Below, piece by piece: positions 51,118 through 59,671 of a DNA stretch of 64,000 bases (positions within the stretch are counted from its first letter, which is position 1; each line of letters begins with the position of its first letter). The notes beneath the pieces are model-generated. The model had not been told where the DNA came from. It saw nothing but the letters and a program-made list of their open reading frames with translations, and ran no database searches. A program made the translations under genes and the position numbers. Origin of the DNA: 55-13 sp037190145 (GTDB lineage: Bacteria; Armatimonadota; Fimbriimonadia; Fimbriimonadales; Fimbriimonadaceae); the NCBI GenBank assembly GCA_037190145.1, contig JBBCJU010000006.1, forward strand, positions 186,001 through 250,000, written 5' to 3'.

Positions 51118-51173
51118 GGGGTGATGTGGCAAAGCTAACCCGGTGCTCGCAAAGGGCAGGGAGGCTTCAGAAA

Positions 51174-51608
51174 ATGCTACTCACCACAATGATTGCCGGG
51201 TCTATGTTGTCGCAAGTTCAGTCCACCAGGGTGGACCATGCCGTGGATCGCGCCGTGGAAAACTCCAGGGGCACAGGCTGGTACACGCACTACGCAGGCA
51301 GCGCAGCCTGGGACCCAAAGACGGTCATCAATTTTGAAGGAAAACTAATCGGCGTTGTCCAGTCCGCAAAGAGCGTGGACGTAATGATTAAGCTCCGCAA
51401 TGGCGGAACTGCGTTCGTAGAACTTGGCCCCAAAGCCTATTTTGATGGTCAGGCTGTCCGCCTTACCAAGCAAGATCAGCTTAAAGTGAGAGGCTCAAAA
51501 GTGATGGTAAATGGCGAGTCGCTGGTATTGTGCCAAGAGCTTCGGCATAATGGTAGCAAGATTGCCTTCAGAACTGTGGACGGACGTCCGTTTTGGAATC
51601 TCAAGTAG
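51174..51608 (+). CDS. Secreted OB-fold-like protein of unknown function
   Basis: A 144-residue exported protein: signal peptide MLLTTMIAGSMLSQVQS, then a region of the kind seen in OB-fold proteins (DPKTVINFEGKLIGVVQSAKSVDVMIKLRNGGTAFVELGPKAYFDGQAVRLTKQDQLKVRGSKV). The GPKAYFDGQ...L..QDQLKVRGS core resembles a small periplasmic family often beside heme or electron-transport proteins; I am not certain of its name. The ATG at 51174 has GGGAGG 9 bp upstream, better than a GTG at 51126. The leader (51061-51173) has two GCAAAG motifs. Ends with a strong terminator, so monocistronic. Confidence 0.7.
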   Translation: MLLTTMIAGSMLSQVQSTRVDHAVDRAVENSRGTGWYTHYAGSAAWDPKTVINFEGKLIGVVQSAKSVDVMIKLRNGGTAFVELGPKAYFDGQAVRLTKQDQLKVRGSKVMVNGESLVLCQELRHNGSKIAFRTVDGRPFWNLK

Positions 51609-51633
51609 GGTAATTAGTTACCCGTAAGTATTG

Positions 51634-51683
51634 AAAAGGCCACGCACTGGTCCGGGGAGAGCAAACCTAGTGCGGGCCTTTTT
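51634..51683 (+). terminator. Strong intrinsic terminator after the OB-fold-like gene
   Basis: AAAAGGCC-a-CGCACT faces AGTGCG-GGCCTTTT with one bulge and a 20-base loop, followed by a T-rich run (TTTTTATTTG). It lies 25 bp past the stop. Confidence 0.9.
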
Positions 51684-51727
51684 ATTTGTTTTGGCTCGGT
51701 CCAGGAGCCTCACAATGGTTAGTTGAC

Positions 51728-52198
51728 TTATAGCTCGAATTTGTTCCGAATGTCTTCAATTTTTTCTGCCGGTTGGGAAAGTAGCCTCAACCCCGCAGGC
51801 AGAACGATGAGGAAGTCAACCGCATAGATAAGGCTGGCCGAGAGTAAAAACTGGCCTAGAAACAGTCTGGCCAATCCAACCGCCGCCAGAAGCACGGTGA
51901 TCTCGCCTATCATAAGGCAGGTCAAAGTCGCCTTAAACATGTCCTGAGCAGATTTCACCGCCTCTGGGTTCAACTTAACCCGCGCAATCATCACGCAAGC
52001 CACCACTCCAATGGCGGAGATGGATTGAAAGACTTGCCGCATAGCCGCCAGCTTTTTCTCCGCGTCTGCGCCAAGACCCGCCGCAGTGCCAGCATTCGCA
52101 ATATAGATTCCAAAAAGGACAATAAGGGTCTGGAAGATCATGAATCCGATAAACATTCGAATCCATAGCTGACGGACAGTCACGGGCTTGGGCGGCAC
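51728..52198 (-). CDS. Hypothetical membrane protein next to the repeat array
   Basis: A 156-residue protein with four hydrophobic segments (MFIGFMIFQTLIVLFGIYIANAG; FQSISAIGVVACVMIARV; FKATLTCLMIGEITVLLAAVGLARL; FLLSASLIYAVDFLIVLPAGL). No recognised family. ATG at 52198 followed by MPPKPVTVRQLW; a frame running further into the repeats upstream does not look like protein. The 47-48 bp repeat array begins only 17 bp from its start codon, so its promoter is inside or beyond the array. Convergent with the OB-fold-like gene. Confidence 0.75.
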   Translation of the reverse strand: MPPKPVTVRQLWIRMFIGFMIFQTLIVLFGIYIANAGTAAGLGADAEKKLAAMRQVFQSISAIGVVACVMIARVKLNPEAVKSAQDMFKATLTCLMIGEITVLLAAVGLARLFLGQFLLSASLIYAVDFLIVLPAGLRLLSQPAEKIEDIRNKFEL

Positions 52199-52215
52199 AT
52201 TTAATTGTACCGGGC

Positions 52216-52724
52216 GTAACCCCAGGATGGCTCACACCTGGGCAACCACCACCAACCCGAATGTAGCCCCAGGATGGCTCATGCCTGGGCGAAACACCAC
52301 CAACCCAAAGGTAACCCCAGGCTGACTCATGCCTGGGCAAAACAGCCGCCAATCTGGAAAGTAGCCCCAGGATGGCTCGTGCCTGGGCGAACACCACCAA
52401 CCCGAATGTAGCCCCAGGATGGCTCATGCCTGGGCGAAAAACCACCAACCCGAAGGTAACCCCAGAATGACTCATACCTGGGCGAAACACCACCAACCCG
52501 AAGGTAGCCCCAGGATGGCTCACGCCTGGGCAACCACCACCAACCCGAAGGTAGCCCCAGGATGGCTCATGCCTGGGGAAACACCACCAACCCGAATGTA
52601 GCCCCAGGCTGACTCACGCCTGGGCAACCACCACCAACCCGAAGGTAGCCCCAGGATGGCTCGTGCCTGGGCGAACACCACCAACCCAAAGGTAACCCCT
52701 GGCTAACTCATACCTGGGAAAAAC
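52216..52724. repeat. Tandem repeat array, 10.7 units of 47-48 bp with an inverted repeat in each
   Basis: Units start with GTARCCCCAG at 52216, 52263, 52311, 52361, 52408, 52456, 52504, 52551, 52598, 52645 and 52692 (last one partial). Lengths 47 or 48, with one of 50. Each holds CCCAGG ... CCTGGG around a 9-10 base loop of the type ATGGCTCATG, then a CACCACCAACCC spacer common to all units. Variation is concentrated at a few positions in the loop (ATGG/CTGA, TCAT/TCAC/TCGT). Most units are 47 bp, which is not a codon multiple, so protein-coding is unlikely. Confidence 0.9.
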
Positions 52725-52744
52725 ATGCAGATATAAGCGCCAAG

Positions 52745-52898
52745 AGAAAGGAACCCCAAAGGGGTGAAAGACCTTAGCCAGGCGGTCGCAGACCCCTGGA
52801 GCCAACAGCAAACATTCCGACCCCAGAGGGGTCGCAGTTTGACTTCATCTCTCCCCAACTCCCAACTCCAAACCCCAAACTCCAAACTCCAAATTCAG
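52745..52898. repeat. Low-complexity and palindrome-rich intergenic stretch
   Basis: After the array come ACCCCAAAGGGGT (52751-52763), CGACCCCAGAGGGGTCG (52818-52834), and an AC-rich minisatellite built of AACTCC/AAACTCC words (52851-52898) that reaches the last codons of the SRAP gene. These short palindromes and AC words are repeats with no coding sense. Confidence 0.6.
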
Positions 52899-53620
52899 AA
52901 CAGCTCCCCCTGCCCCCCACTCCGACGCCGCACCTGCGGCGGCTCATCCAAAACCTCCGACTCCAGCATCTCATCCGGAATCGACACAAACAAATCCACC
53001 AATTCACGAGGCTGAGATAAAGGGTTCAGCCACCGATCCTCATCTTCTCGCGAGAGCAGCACCACCGGCACGCGTTCATGAAAGGTGGCTGCGATCCCCT
53101 TCGCCGCCGCCGTCAGCATCGTGCAGCTAAACCCCGGAAACCCCGCCCGATAGGTGTACAGCCCCGCAAACGAGACAAACTCGTCGCCTTTCACTGTCAG
53201 GCGGTGAGCCACTCGGCTTCCTTTCGGACCCGTCCACTCACACCACCCACTCGCGCTCAAGATGCACCGCCCCGTATGCATGGCCTGGTAATACATCCCC
53301 CGACCGTCCATCAGGTTGCGCATCGCCGTCTCGCTGCGGGCATTGTTCGGCTTGTCATACCCCGCCATGTCCTCATCCTTGATCCAAGCCGGAATAAACC
53401 CCCAATACATAGAGGTCACGATCCTCTCCCCTTTGTCAGAGAGAACGATAACGGACTGATGCCCCGGAAATACTTCCGCCGGAATAGGATCGTCGACGCC
53501 AAGCCCCCGAACCTCCTCCGCTCCGCTACTCCCGGCCTCCCCTCTCCCAGTCTCCCTGTCTATACGGTATCTCTTCGCAATCTTTGCCGACTGATGAGCT
53601 TGGAAATAGCGATGACACAT
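52895..53620 (-). CDS. SRAP (SOS response-associated peptidase / YedK-HMCES) family protein
   Basis: A 241-residue protein that crosslinks abasic sites in single-stranded DNA. Catalytic Cys2 (MCHRYFQ), Asn in NNARSETAMRN, CILSASGWCEW in place of the usual GFYEW, and the His/Glu-region TFHERVPVVLLSREDED. YedK-type members shield abasic sites during replication. An insert of Gly/Glu/Ala residues (about 25-40) precedes VDDPIPAEVFPGHQSVIV. It ends in the AC-rich region. Divergent from the Roco gene by about 180 bp. Confidence 0.9.
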   Translation of the reverse strand: MCHRYFQAHQSAKIAKRYRIDRETGRGEAGSSGAEEVRGLGVDDPIPAEVFPGHQSVIVLSDKGERIVTSMYWGFIPAWIKDEDMAGYDKPNNARSETAMRNLMDGRGMYYQAMHTGRCILSASGWCEWTGPKGSRVAHRLTVKGDEFVSFAGLYTYRAGFPGFSCTMLTAAAKGIAATFHERVPVVLLSREDEDRWLNPLSQPRELVDLFVSIPDEMLESEVLDEPPQVRRRSGGQGELF

Positions 53621-53800
53621 AAACCATTTGTACCTCCCCCTTCCTATTGGAGCGAGGCAAGAGTGAGGCGAGGAAAGGGTTTTAGAATGTCGAAGATCCT
53701 GCCTTTAGAGAAATGAGCTTGCGAATCGGGAGAGAGAAGAGGGATAAAACTTGGCGCACCACCTATTGCCATTACATTATCTGTGTGATAAAGTAGCCAC

Positions 53801-56800
53801 GTGCGAAATAAAGCATTTAACACCAAGGGCGTTCAATATGCAGACTTGCCTACTCTCGACGCACGTGTAGAAAACGTTCAAAAACTAATCCAACAACGTA
53901 TTTTCAGTGCAAAAGTAACCAAGGCCCATTCCATTGATTTATCTGGCCTTGGTCTAACTATTGTGCCGAGCGAAATTCTAGCTTGTAAGGAACTTAGAAG
54001 GATCGATCTAAGCCAAAACAAGCTTACAGAACTTTCCGCAAGGTTCGCAAAATTACCCCATCTAACTCACTTAGATATCTCCTCGAACAGTATTGTAGAT
54101 AAAAACCTGAATATCGAATCCCTATCTAACTTAACTTTCCTGGATATTTCATTTAATCCTATTCAAGAGCTTGGAACTAAATTTTCTAGATTAAAGAATC
54201 TAAAAACTCTTGTTGCACGTGCCTGCAGTATAAATGTTTTAACGGATGAATTCTGTTCACTTAAAAGTCTCCGTCATTTGGACTTAACTCAGAATAACAT
54301 TGAATCGATTCCTGATTCATTATCTAATATGACGAATTTGGAATTGCTAGGCATGGCCAGCAACTCCATTAAGAGCATTCCTACCTCTATCGGCCTTCTC
54401 GTGAATCTGGCTAGCTTAGATCTCCATTCTAATCAAATTTCACGGATGCCTCCTGATGTAGGAAAACTCTTACTGTTAAAGTCTCTCATTCTTAGCGAAA
54501 ACCCACTCGAAGGTTTACCGCCTGAACTAGGGAGAATCAGAAAACTTATGGACCTGGCCCTGCCAGAAGACCAACGGTTTATCCCACCAGATGTGTGCGT
54601 GCAAGGTCCCACCGCGATCCTTGCATACCTCAGATCATTTTTGGATGAGAACGCACTAATCTATCCACGGCAAGCAAAACTAGTATTAGTTGGACAAGGA
54701 AATTCAGGCAAGACATTCCTTGTTAACAATCTGCTTAGTGAAGATAGCGAGTCCTATCAAGGAAAGACAGAAGGAGTTGAAGTCAGAAAACTACATGTCA
54801 AGCATTCTGCGAATGGCGAAAACATGGTCCTGTCTGTATGGGACTTTGGTGGCCAAGAAATTCAGCATGCTACACACCAATTTTTTCTAACAAATAGATC
54901 TATTTTTCTGCTAGTCTGGAATGCTCGTCAAGACGTAGGAAAGAGAGGCGGTAACCTTCAGTACTGGCTCGAAATGATTCAATCGCGCGCTCCAGAGTCT
55001 CCCGTAATCTTAATAGCCACACACTGTGACCAGGAACCTGCACGAGTGTCAATTGATTACTGGAAAGACCAGTTTCCAAATATTTGCGGAATTGTTGAGG
55101 TTGGTAACAAAACGAAAAAGGGCATCGACGAAGTACTAAGTTCAATTCAACAAACTGCGAGCCAACTTGATGTCATAGATGAGGCTTGGAATAGAAGATG
55201 GCTAGACGCGCGAAATGCGATAAAGGAGATTAACAAGCCATACATACAACCTAGCGAGGCTTGGCGAATCATGGCAGAACATGGCGTGGAGCCAGATGAA
55301 ATGACTATTATCGCTGCAAGAATGCACTTGCTCGGCGATATAGTTTATTTTAGGGAGAATCCTGAGCTAAAAGACACAATCGTACTTGACCCGGAGTGGT
55401 TAACGAAGAGAGTATGTCAGGCAGTATCTTCCGACCTAGTTCAAAAGAATTTGGGAGTTATGACAAGTGAAATTTTAGAATCTACTTGGTCTGATGAAAG
55501 TGCCCATGTTCGTGAGGAACTACTAAGATTTATGGAGCAGTATGACCTATCATACAGGGTCGAATCTGGAAAGCACGATAGCATAGTGGTTCAAGCTCTA
55601 CCTGATAGTCCAACTACGGACCTATGGGAAACTTGGAATTACTTTCAGGAATATCCAACCTTACACCTAAAGTATCGGTTTAAGGGAACGTTGCCACCAG
55701 GTATACCTTCGTGGTTCATCGCAAGAGAGCACAGATTTACACGGAACTTACATTGGAGATATGGAGCGGTACTGCAAGATAGAAATGGTGATCATCGGGC
55801 ACTAATTCATTTAGTTGAAACCGCAGGTGACCTTCACGTTTACTTAGGTGTTCGAGGGCCAGAACCGGTTCGCTTCTTCAGCATTTTGCAAGATGGATTC
55901 GAAGAAACTATTAGCAGATATCCAGGACTAGAAGTTAAACGCGTAGTTCCATGCTCGGGTATGGGTTGCGCTTCCGACTCGCAATGTGATCATGAATATA
56001 GATTAGAAGAATTAGAGAAGTATCGAGAGAGAGGGAGGGAGATGATCATTTGTGGCTCTTCCCTTGATGAACATCAAGTTGTTCGTCTCCTTTACGGAAT
56101 TGCTATACCTAAAGCACCTGCATCATTTGAAAGATATGTCCGTAATTTGTCGCTTGAAGTTGTTGATAAAATTGATGATTTACGCGAGGATACTTTGCAA
56201 TTGGTCGGCGAGGTGCTTGGGTACCAACAAAGAGAGTTTACGAAAATCTTCACAATGTTTCAGTCTCATGAGGAAACGCAATCTCCAAGTGTTTTTGTAC
56301 TGGAGAAGCCAAAGGAAGGTTGGACAAGGAAAGCTCTTGGTCAGAAATTGACTGTGAAATTGTGCTGTGAGATGCCAGGTTGCTGGCATCCGTTGCCAGA
56401 AGGAGAAGGCGAATATTCGGTATCAGATCCTGCTCGGTGGTTGGTGAGAGTAGCACCACTCTTTAGAAGGTTGGTTAAGGCTCTTAAGGTTGGTATGCCA
56501 CTGACGTCCGCAGTGATAGGTTATTCCTGGTCAGAGATCGAGGAGATGTTTAAAAATAACTTAGAACTTGCGTGCGAGTTAACAAACATTCTTCCAGATA
56601 TTCAAGATGTAGATGATTCCCAGCCTGATAAGTTAGAAGCAGGAAGGGCAACGGGGGCTTCTCTAGGCGCTCTAAGAGAGGTCCTTTCCAAAGGTGATCC
56701 TTACTTGTCGCGTACAGGACTACAAAAGGTATTGATGCCTGAGAAAAACTATCTTTGGCTGTGTAGGCAGCATGCTGACGAGATACTGAACGAGAGCAGG

Positions 56801-56836
56801 CAATCTAGACGCGATAGTGAAGAGCTATCGGTTTAG
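53801..56836 (+). CDS. Bacterial Roco protein: leucine-rich repeats, Roc GTPase, COR
   Basis: A 1011-residue protein. Residues about 45-270 hold ten or so leucine-rich repeats (LRRIDLSQNKLTEL; LTHLDISSNSIVD; LRHLDLTQNNIESIPDSLSNM). A Roc GTPase follows: Walker A GQGNSGKT (298-305), switch DFGGQE (348-353), and THCDQ (407-411) for the usual NKxD. The COR domain (about 455-710) begins EINKPYIQPSEAW and includes DTIVLDPEWLTKRV. A Cys/His cluster (CSGMGCASDSQCDHEY, about 718-733) and a C-terminal helical tail follow. Start is GTG at 53801 with TTGCCA and GATAAA-type elements before it. The base and codon use is visibly AT-richer than in the neighbours, which suggests transfer. Bacterial Roco proteins form dimers; their targets are unknown. 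Confidence 0.9.
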   Translation: MRNKAFNTKGVQYADLPTLDARVENVQKLIQQRIFSAKVTKAHSIDLSGLGLTIVPSEILACKELRRIDLSQNKLTELSARFAKLPHLTHLDISSNSIVDKNLNIESLSNLTFLDISFNPIQELGTKFSRLKNLKTLVARACSINVLTDEFCSLKSLRHLDLTQNNIESIPDSLSNMTNLELLGMASNSIKSIPTSIGLLVNLASLDLHSNQISRMPPDVGKLLLLKSLILSENPLEGLPPELGRIRKLMDLALPEDQRFIPPDVCVQGPTAILAYLRSFLDENALIYPRQAKLVLVGQGNSGKTFLVNNLLSEDSESYQGKTEGVEVRKLHVKHSANGENMVLSVWDFGGQEIQHATHQFFLTNRSIFLLVWNARQDVGKRGGNLQYWLEMIQSRAPESPVILIATHCDQEPARVSIDYWKDQFPNICGIVEVGNKTKKGIDEVLSSIQQTASQLDVIDEAWNRRWLDARNAIKEINKPYIQPSEAWRIMAEHGVEPDEMTIIAARMHLLGDIVYFRENPELKDTIVLDPEWLTKRVCQAVSSDLVQKNLGVMTSEILESTWSDESAHVREELLRFMEQYDLSYRVESGKHDSIVVQALPDSPTTDLWETWNYFQEYPTLHLKYRFKGTLPPGIPSWFIAREHRFTRNLHWRYGAVLQDRNGDHRALIHLVETAGDLHVYLGVRGPEPVRFFSILQDGFEETISRYPGLEVKRVVPCSGMGCASDSQCDHEYRLEELEKYRERGREMIICGSSLDEHQVVRLLYGIAIPKAPASFERYVRNLSLEVVDKIDDLREDTLQLVGEVLGYQQREFTKIFTMFQSHEETQSPSVFVLEKPKEGWTRKALGQKLTVKLCCEMPGCWHPLPEGEGEYSVSDPARWLVRVAPLFRRLVKALKVGMPLTSAVIGYSWSEIEEMFKNNLELACELTNILPDIQDVDDSQPDKLEAGRATGASLGALREVLSKGDPYLSRTGLQKVLMPEKNYLWLCRQHADEILNESRQSRRDSEELSV

Positions 56837-57487
56837 TATTTTCATCTCTCCACAACAAGGCACGGGTTGTGGGGGCTTTGCTGCCTCGGGATGCGCTGAC
56901 CATCTGATTAAGGGACAGCACAAATTTAAATCCTGAGGCTAATTCCAGAAACTAGGTTATTGGCTCCGGGAATCAATTCGAGAGCCCCCAACATACCTAA
57001 GCCGCTTCAACCACTGCCTCACCCACAAAAACCGTCACCTGATTCCGACCATTCGCCTTCGACTGGTGCAGCGCCAAATCCGCTTGCGACACCACTTCAT
57101 GCAGCGCACTGTGCCCCGCATTTTGCTCGACCACCCCAAAGCTCGCCGTAACCGGACCATGCGGCAGTTTCAACGCCTCGATATTCGCCCACGCCCGCTC
57201 CGCTAACACAAAGGCATCCTGTGCCGAGGGTTGAGGACAGAGGATCACAAACTCCTCCCCTCTATACCGACGAAATCTGAAGTTAAAAACGGATGAAAAC
57301 CCCTTCGCCCACGAGCCGTCGCTCCAGCGCCAGGCACCAAGCCGCCCCGACTCCTATCCGACCATCCAACTACCCGACCATAAGACCACCGAAGGCAACC
57401 AATGTCCGACCCCCGATCTCTAACACGTTGATATATCGATGTATCTATTGCTTTTGAACCTGTTAAGCTGTCAGCATCACACCGACG
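56837..57487. other. Intergenic region with a GGDEF remnant
   Basis: Besides the fragment described separately, it contains a CCACAAC/GTTGTGG inverted repeat (56850-56872), probably a weak terminator for the Roco gene, and no other plausible frame. The last 60 bp before the xylosidase ATG show no clear promoter. Confidence 0.5.
56997..57275 (-). pseudogene. C-terminal remnant of a GGDEF (diguanylate cyclase) gene
   Basis: The reverse frame reads RYRGEEFVILCPQPSAQDAF, then VTASFGVVEQNAGHSALHEVVSQADLALHQSKANGRNQV, the second half of a GGDEF domain (the GG[D/E]EF site is RGEEF here). Upstream of about 57275 the frame no longer resembles GGDEF, so N-terminal domains and the first half are gone; it cannot be active. 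Its surroundings are otherwise plain, so this looks like decay of a former gene. Confidence 0.75.
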
Positions 57488-59671
57488 ATGAAGTTCTCCG
57501 ATGGCAACTGGATGATGTTCCCGGGCGTGCGCGCTCACTACGCCGCCGAGGTTTATGAAGCGGAAATCAGGGGGAAAACGCTTGATCTTCTCACCCCCAC
57601 TCGCAAGATCCGTCATCGCGGAGACACTCTGGAAGGTCCTGTCCTCACCGTCCGGATTTCCTCGCCCATGCCCGATGTGGTCCGTATCCAGTCGGGGCAC
57701 TTTTTAGGTTCAAAGGAACCTAAACCAAGTTTTGAGATCAAAGAACACGCGGATTTTGAACCTGAAATCGAAATCACCGACGATTTTGTTAGGTTCCAGG
57801 CGGGTCGCGTAGAGGCTAAGATCGATCGGACCCAAGATTGGCGCATCCAATTCTTCGCAAATGAACTCAAATTTGCCGAGACCCCAAATCGCGGTCTCGC
57901 AAAAATTGACCACGAGGCTCAGGGAACCTACGCAATGGCCCAATTGAACCTAAGCGTAGGCGAATACGTTTTTGGGTTAGGCGAGCGTTTTACATCACTC
58001 ATCAAAAACGGCCAAACCGTCGAAATTTGGAACAAAGACGGCGGCACCGGCAGCGATCAAGCCTACAAAAATATCCCCTTCTACCTCACCAACAAAGGGT
58101 ACGGAGTCTTTGTAAACGACCCCGGCCCTGTCTCCTTCGAAGTCGCCACCGAGAAGGTCTCCCGAGTTCAATTCAGCGTCCCCGGAGAGCGGATCGACTA
58201 CTTCATCATTTACGGCCCAACTCCCAAAGAGATCCTTCAAAAGTACACCGCCCTCACCGGCCGCCCCAGCCTCCCGCCAGCCTGGACCTTCGGCCTCTGG
58301 CTTACCACCTCCTTCACCACCAACTACGACGAAAAAACCGTCATCGAATTCGTCGATGGCATGGCCGAAAGGAACCTGCCGCTGCATGTTTTTCACTTCG
58401 ACTGCTTCTGGATGCGCGACTTCCACTGGTGCGATTTTGAGTGGGATAAAAGAGTCTTCCCCGACCCTCCCGCGATGCTAAAACGGCTGAAAGACAAAGG
58501 TCTAAAAATCTGCGTCTGGATCAACCCCTACATCGCGCAAAGGTCGAGCCTGTTTGAGGAAGCCGTTGACTTTGGATTCCTCTTGAAGAAGCCCGACGGG
58601 GAAGTCTGGCAAACCGACCAATGGCAACCCGGAATGGGCATTGTCGATTTCACTAATCCTGAAGCCGTGGAATGGTATCAATCCAAGCTCAAATCTCTCG
58701 TGGATATGGGGGTCGATAGCTTCAAAACCGACTTCGGAGAACGCATTCCAACCGATGTGGTTTGGCATGACGGAAGCGATCCGCTGAGGATGCACAACTA
58801 TTACCCGTACCTCTATAACAAAGCGGTTTTTGACGTCATTCCAGGTTCCTGCGTATTCGCCAGGTCCGCGACCGTAGGCTCCCAGAAGTTCCCGGTTCAC
58901 TGGGGTGGGGACTGCGATTCTAAGTTCGAATCCATGGCGGAATCCCTCCGAGGAGGCCTCTCGTTGGGGATGAGTGGCTTCGGATTCTGGAGCCATGACA
59001 TAGGCGGTTTTGAAGGGTTGCCGAACGCCTCGCTTTACAAACGTTGGCTAGCGTTCGGGCTAATGTCTTCCCACTCCAGACTCCACGGAAGCTCCAGCTA
59101 CCGGGTGCCTTGGCTCATTGATGAGGAATCTTGCGATGTGTTGCGGCACTTTACTCAACTGAAATGTCGGCTGATGCCTTACCTCTATGCGAAGGCGATA
59201 GAAGCTAAAGAGACCGGGATTCCGCTGATGCGGGCAATGCTTTTGGAGTTTCCCGATGATCCAACGGCACCATTTTTGGATCGGCAATACATGCTTGGCG
59301 ATTCGCTACTGGTGGCTCCAGTTTTTGATGCCGAGGGAGTTTGCGAGTTCTATTTGCCAGCAGGAACTTGGACGGAACTCTCGACCGGGAGAACCATCGA
59401 GGGGCCGATTTGGGTGAAAGAGAAGTTTGGATTCCTGGAGATGCCGATTTGGGTTCGCCCAGGAAGCATTTTGGCGATGGGATCTGTCGATGATCGACCG
59501 GATTATGACTACGCGCAAATGTCCAAGTTTTATGGATATGCGCTAAGTCAAGAGCAGCTGGTCGATGGATACATCCCGAACCTAGATGGGGAAAAAAACA
59601 AGGTGTTTAGATACGAAAACGGCATTCTCAAAGTTGATGGAGTGCCAACTGAATTGGAGGTGGTCTCATGA
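57488..59671 (+). CDS. yicI: GH31 alpha-xylosidase (YicI-like)
   Basis: A 727-residue enzyme releasing alpha-1,6-linked xylose from xyloglucan-type oligosaccharides. N-terminal beta domain (about 1-250), GH31 barrel with FGERFTSLIKNGQTVEIWNKDGGT and catalytic nucleophile Asp415 in DSFKTDFGERIPTDVVWHDGSDP, HVFHFDCFWMRDFHWCDFEWD, and a C-terminal beta domain. No signal peptide, so intracellular. The ATGA stop overlaps the next gene by 4 bp. A palindrome at 57703-57724 encodes LGSKEPK within residues 70-80. Xylosidase rather than glucosidase is called from the YicI-like WNKDGGTGSDQAYKNIPFYLT segment. Confidence 0.92.
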   Translation: MKFSDGNWMMFPGVRAHYAAEVYEAEIRGKTLDLLTPTRKIRHRGDTLEGPVLTVRISSPMPDVVRIQSGHFLGSKEPKPSFEIKEHADFEPEIEITDDFVRFQAGRVEAKIDRTQDWRIQFFANELKFAETPNRGLAKIDHEAQGTYAMAQLNLSVGEYVFGLGERFTSLIKNGQTVEIWNKDGGTGSDQAYKNIPFYLTNKGYGVFVNDPGPVSFEVATEKVSRVQFSVPGERIDYFIIYGPTPKEILQKYTALTGRPSLPPAWTFGLWLTTSFTTNYDEKTVIEFVDGMAERNLPLHVFHFDCFWMRDFHWCDFEWDKRVFPDPPAMLKRLKDKGLKICVWINPYIAQRSSLFEEAVDFGFLLKKPDGEVWQTDQWQPGMGIVDFTNPEAVEWYQSKLKSLVDMGVDSFKTDFGERIPTDVVWHDGSDPLRMHNYYPYLYNKAVFDVIPGSCVFARSATVGSQKFPVHWGGDCDSKFESMAESLRGGLSLGMSGFGFWSHDIGGFEGLPNASLYKRWLAFGLMSSHSRLHGSSSYRVPWLIDEESCDVLRHFTQLKCRLMPYLYAKAIEAKETGIPLMRAMLLEFPDDPTAPFLDRQYMLGDSLLVAPVFDAEGVCEFYLPAGTWTELSTGRTIEGPIWVKEKFGFLEMPIWVRPGSILAMGSVDDRPDYDYAQMSKFYGYALSQEQLVDGYIPNLDGEKNKVFRYENGILKVDGVPTELEVVS
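57703..57724. repeat. Palindrome inside the alpha-xylosidase gene, copy of the gspI element
   Basis: TTTAGGTTC and GAACCTAAA, 9-bp perfect arms around AAAG. In frame it encodes LGSKEPK; the gspI copy at 10015-10038 encodes LGSQEPK. Confidence 0.65.

Noticed and set aside
51975..52533. Reverse frames reading repeated peptides such as GGVSPRHEPSWGY
   Set aside because: They come from the tandem array; the usual 47-bp unit shifts frame each time, so they are not real proteins.
52216..52724. CRISPR array
   Set aside because: The units are nearly identical throughout, including the part that would be the spacer, and there are no cas genes nearby. It is a tandem repeat, not CRISPR.
56850..56872. 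CCACAAC/GTTGTGG as a proven terminator of the Roco gene
   Set aside because: Stem is only 7 bp and no T-run follows; noted only as possible.
57245..57700. 151-residue reverse frame opposite the start of the xylosidase gene
   Set aside because: Shadow of the GH31 gene; Arg/Gly-rich, no family features.
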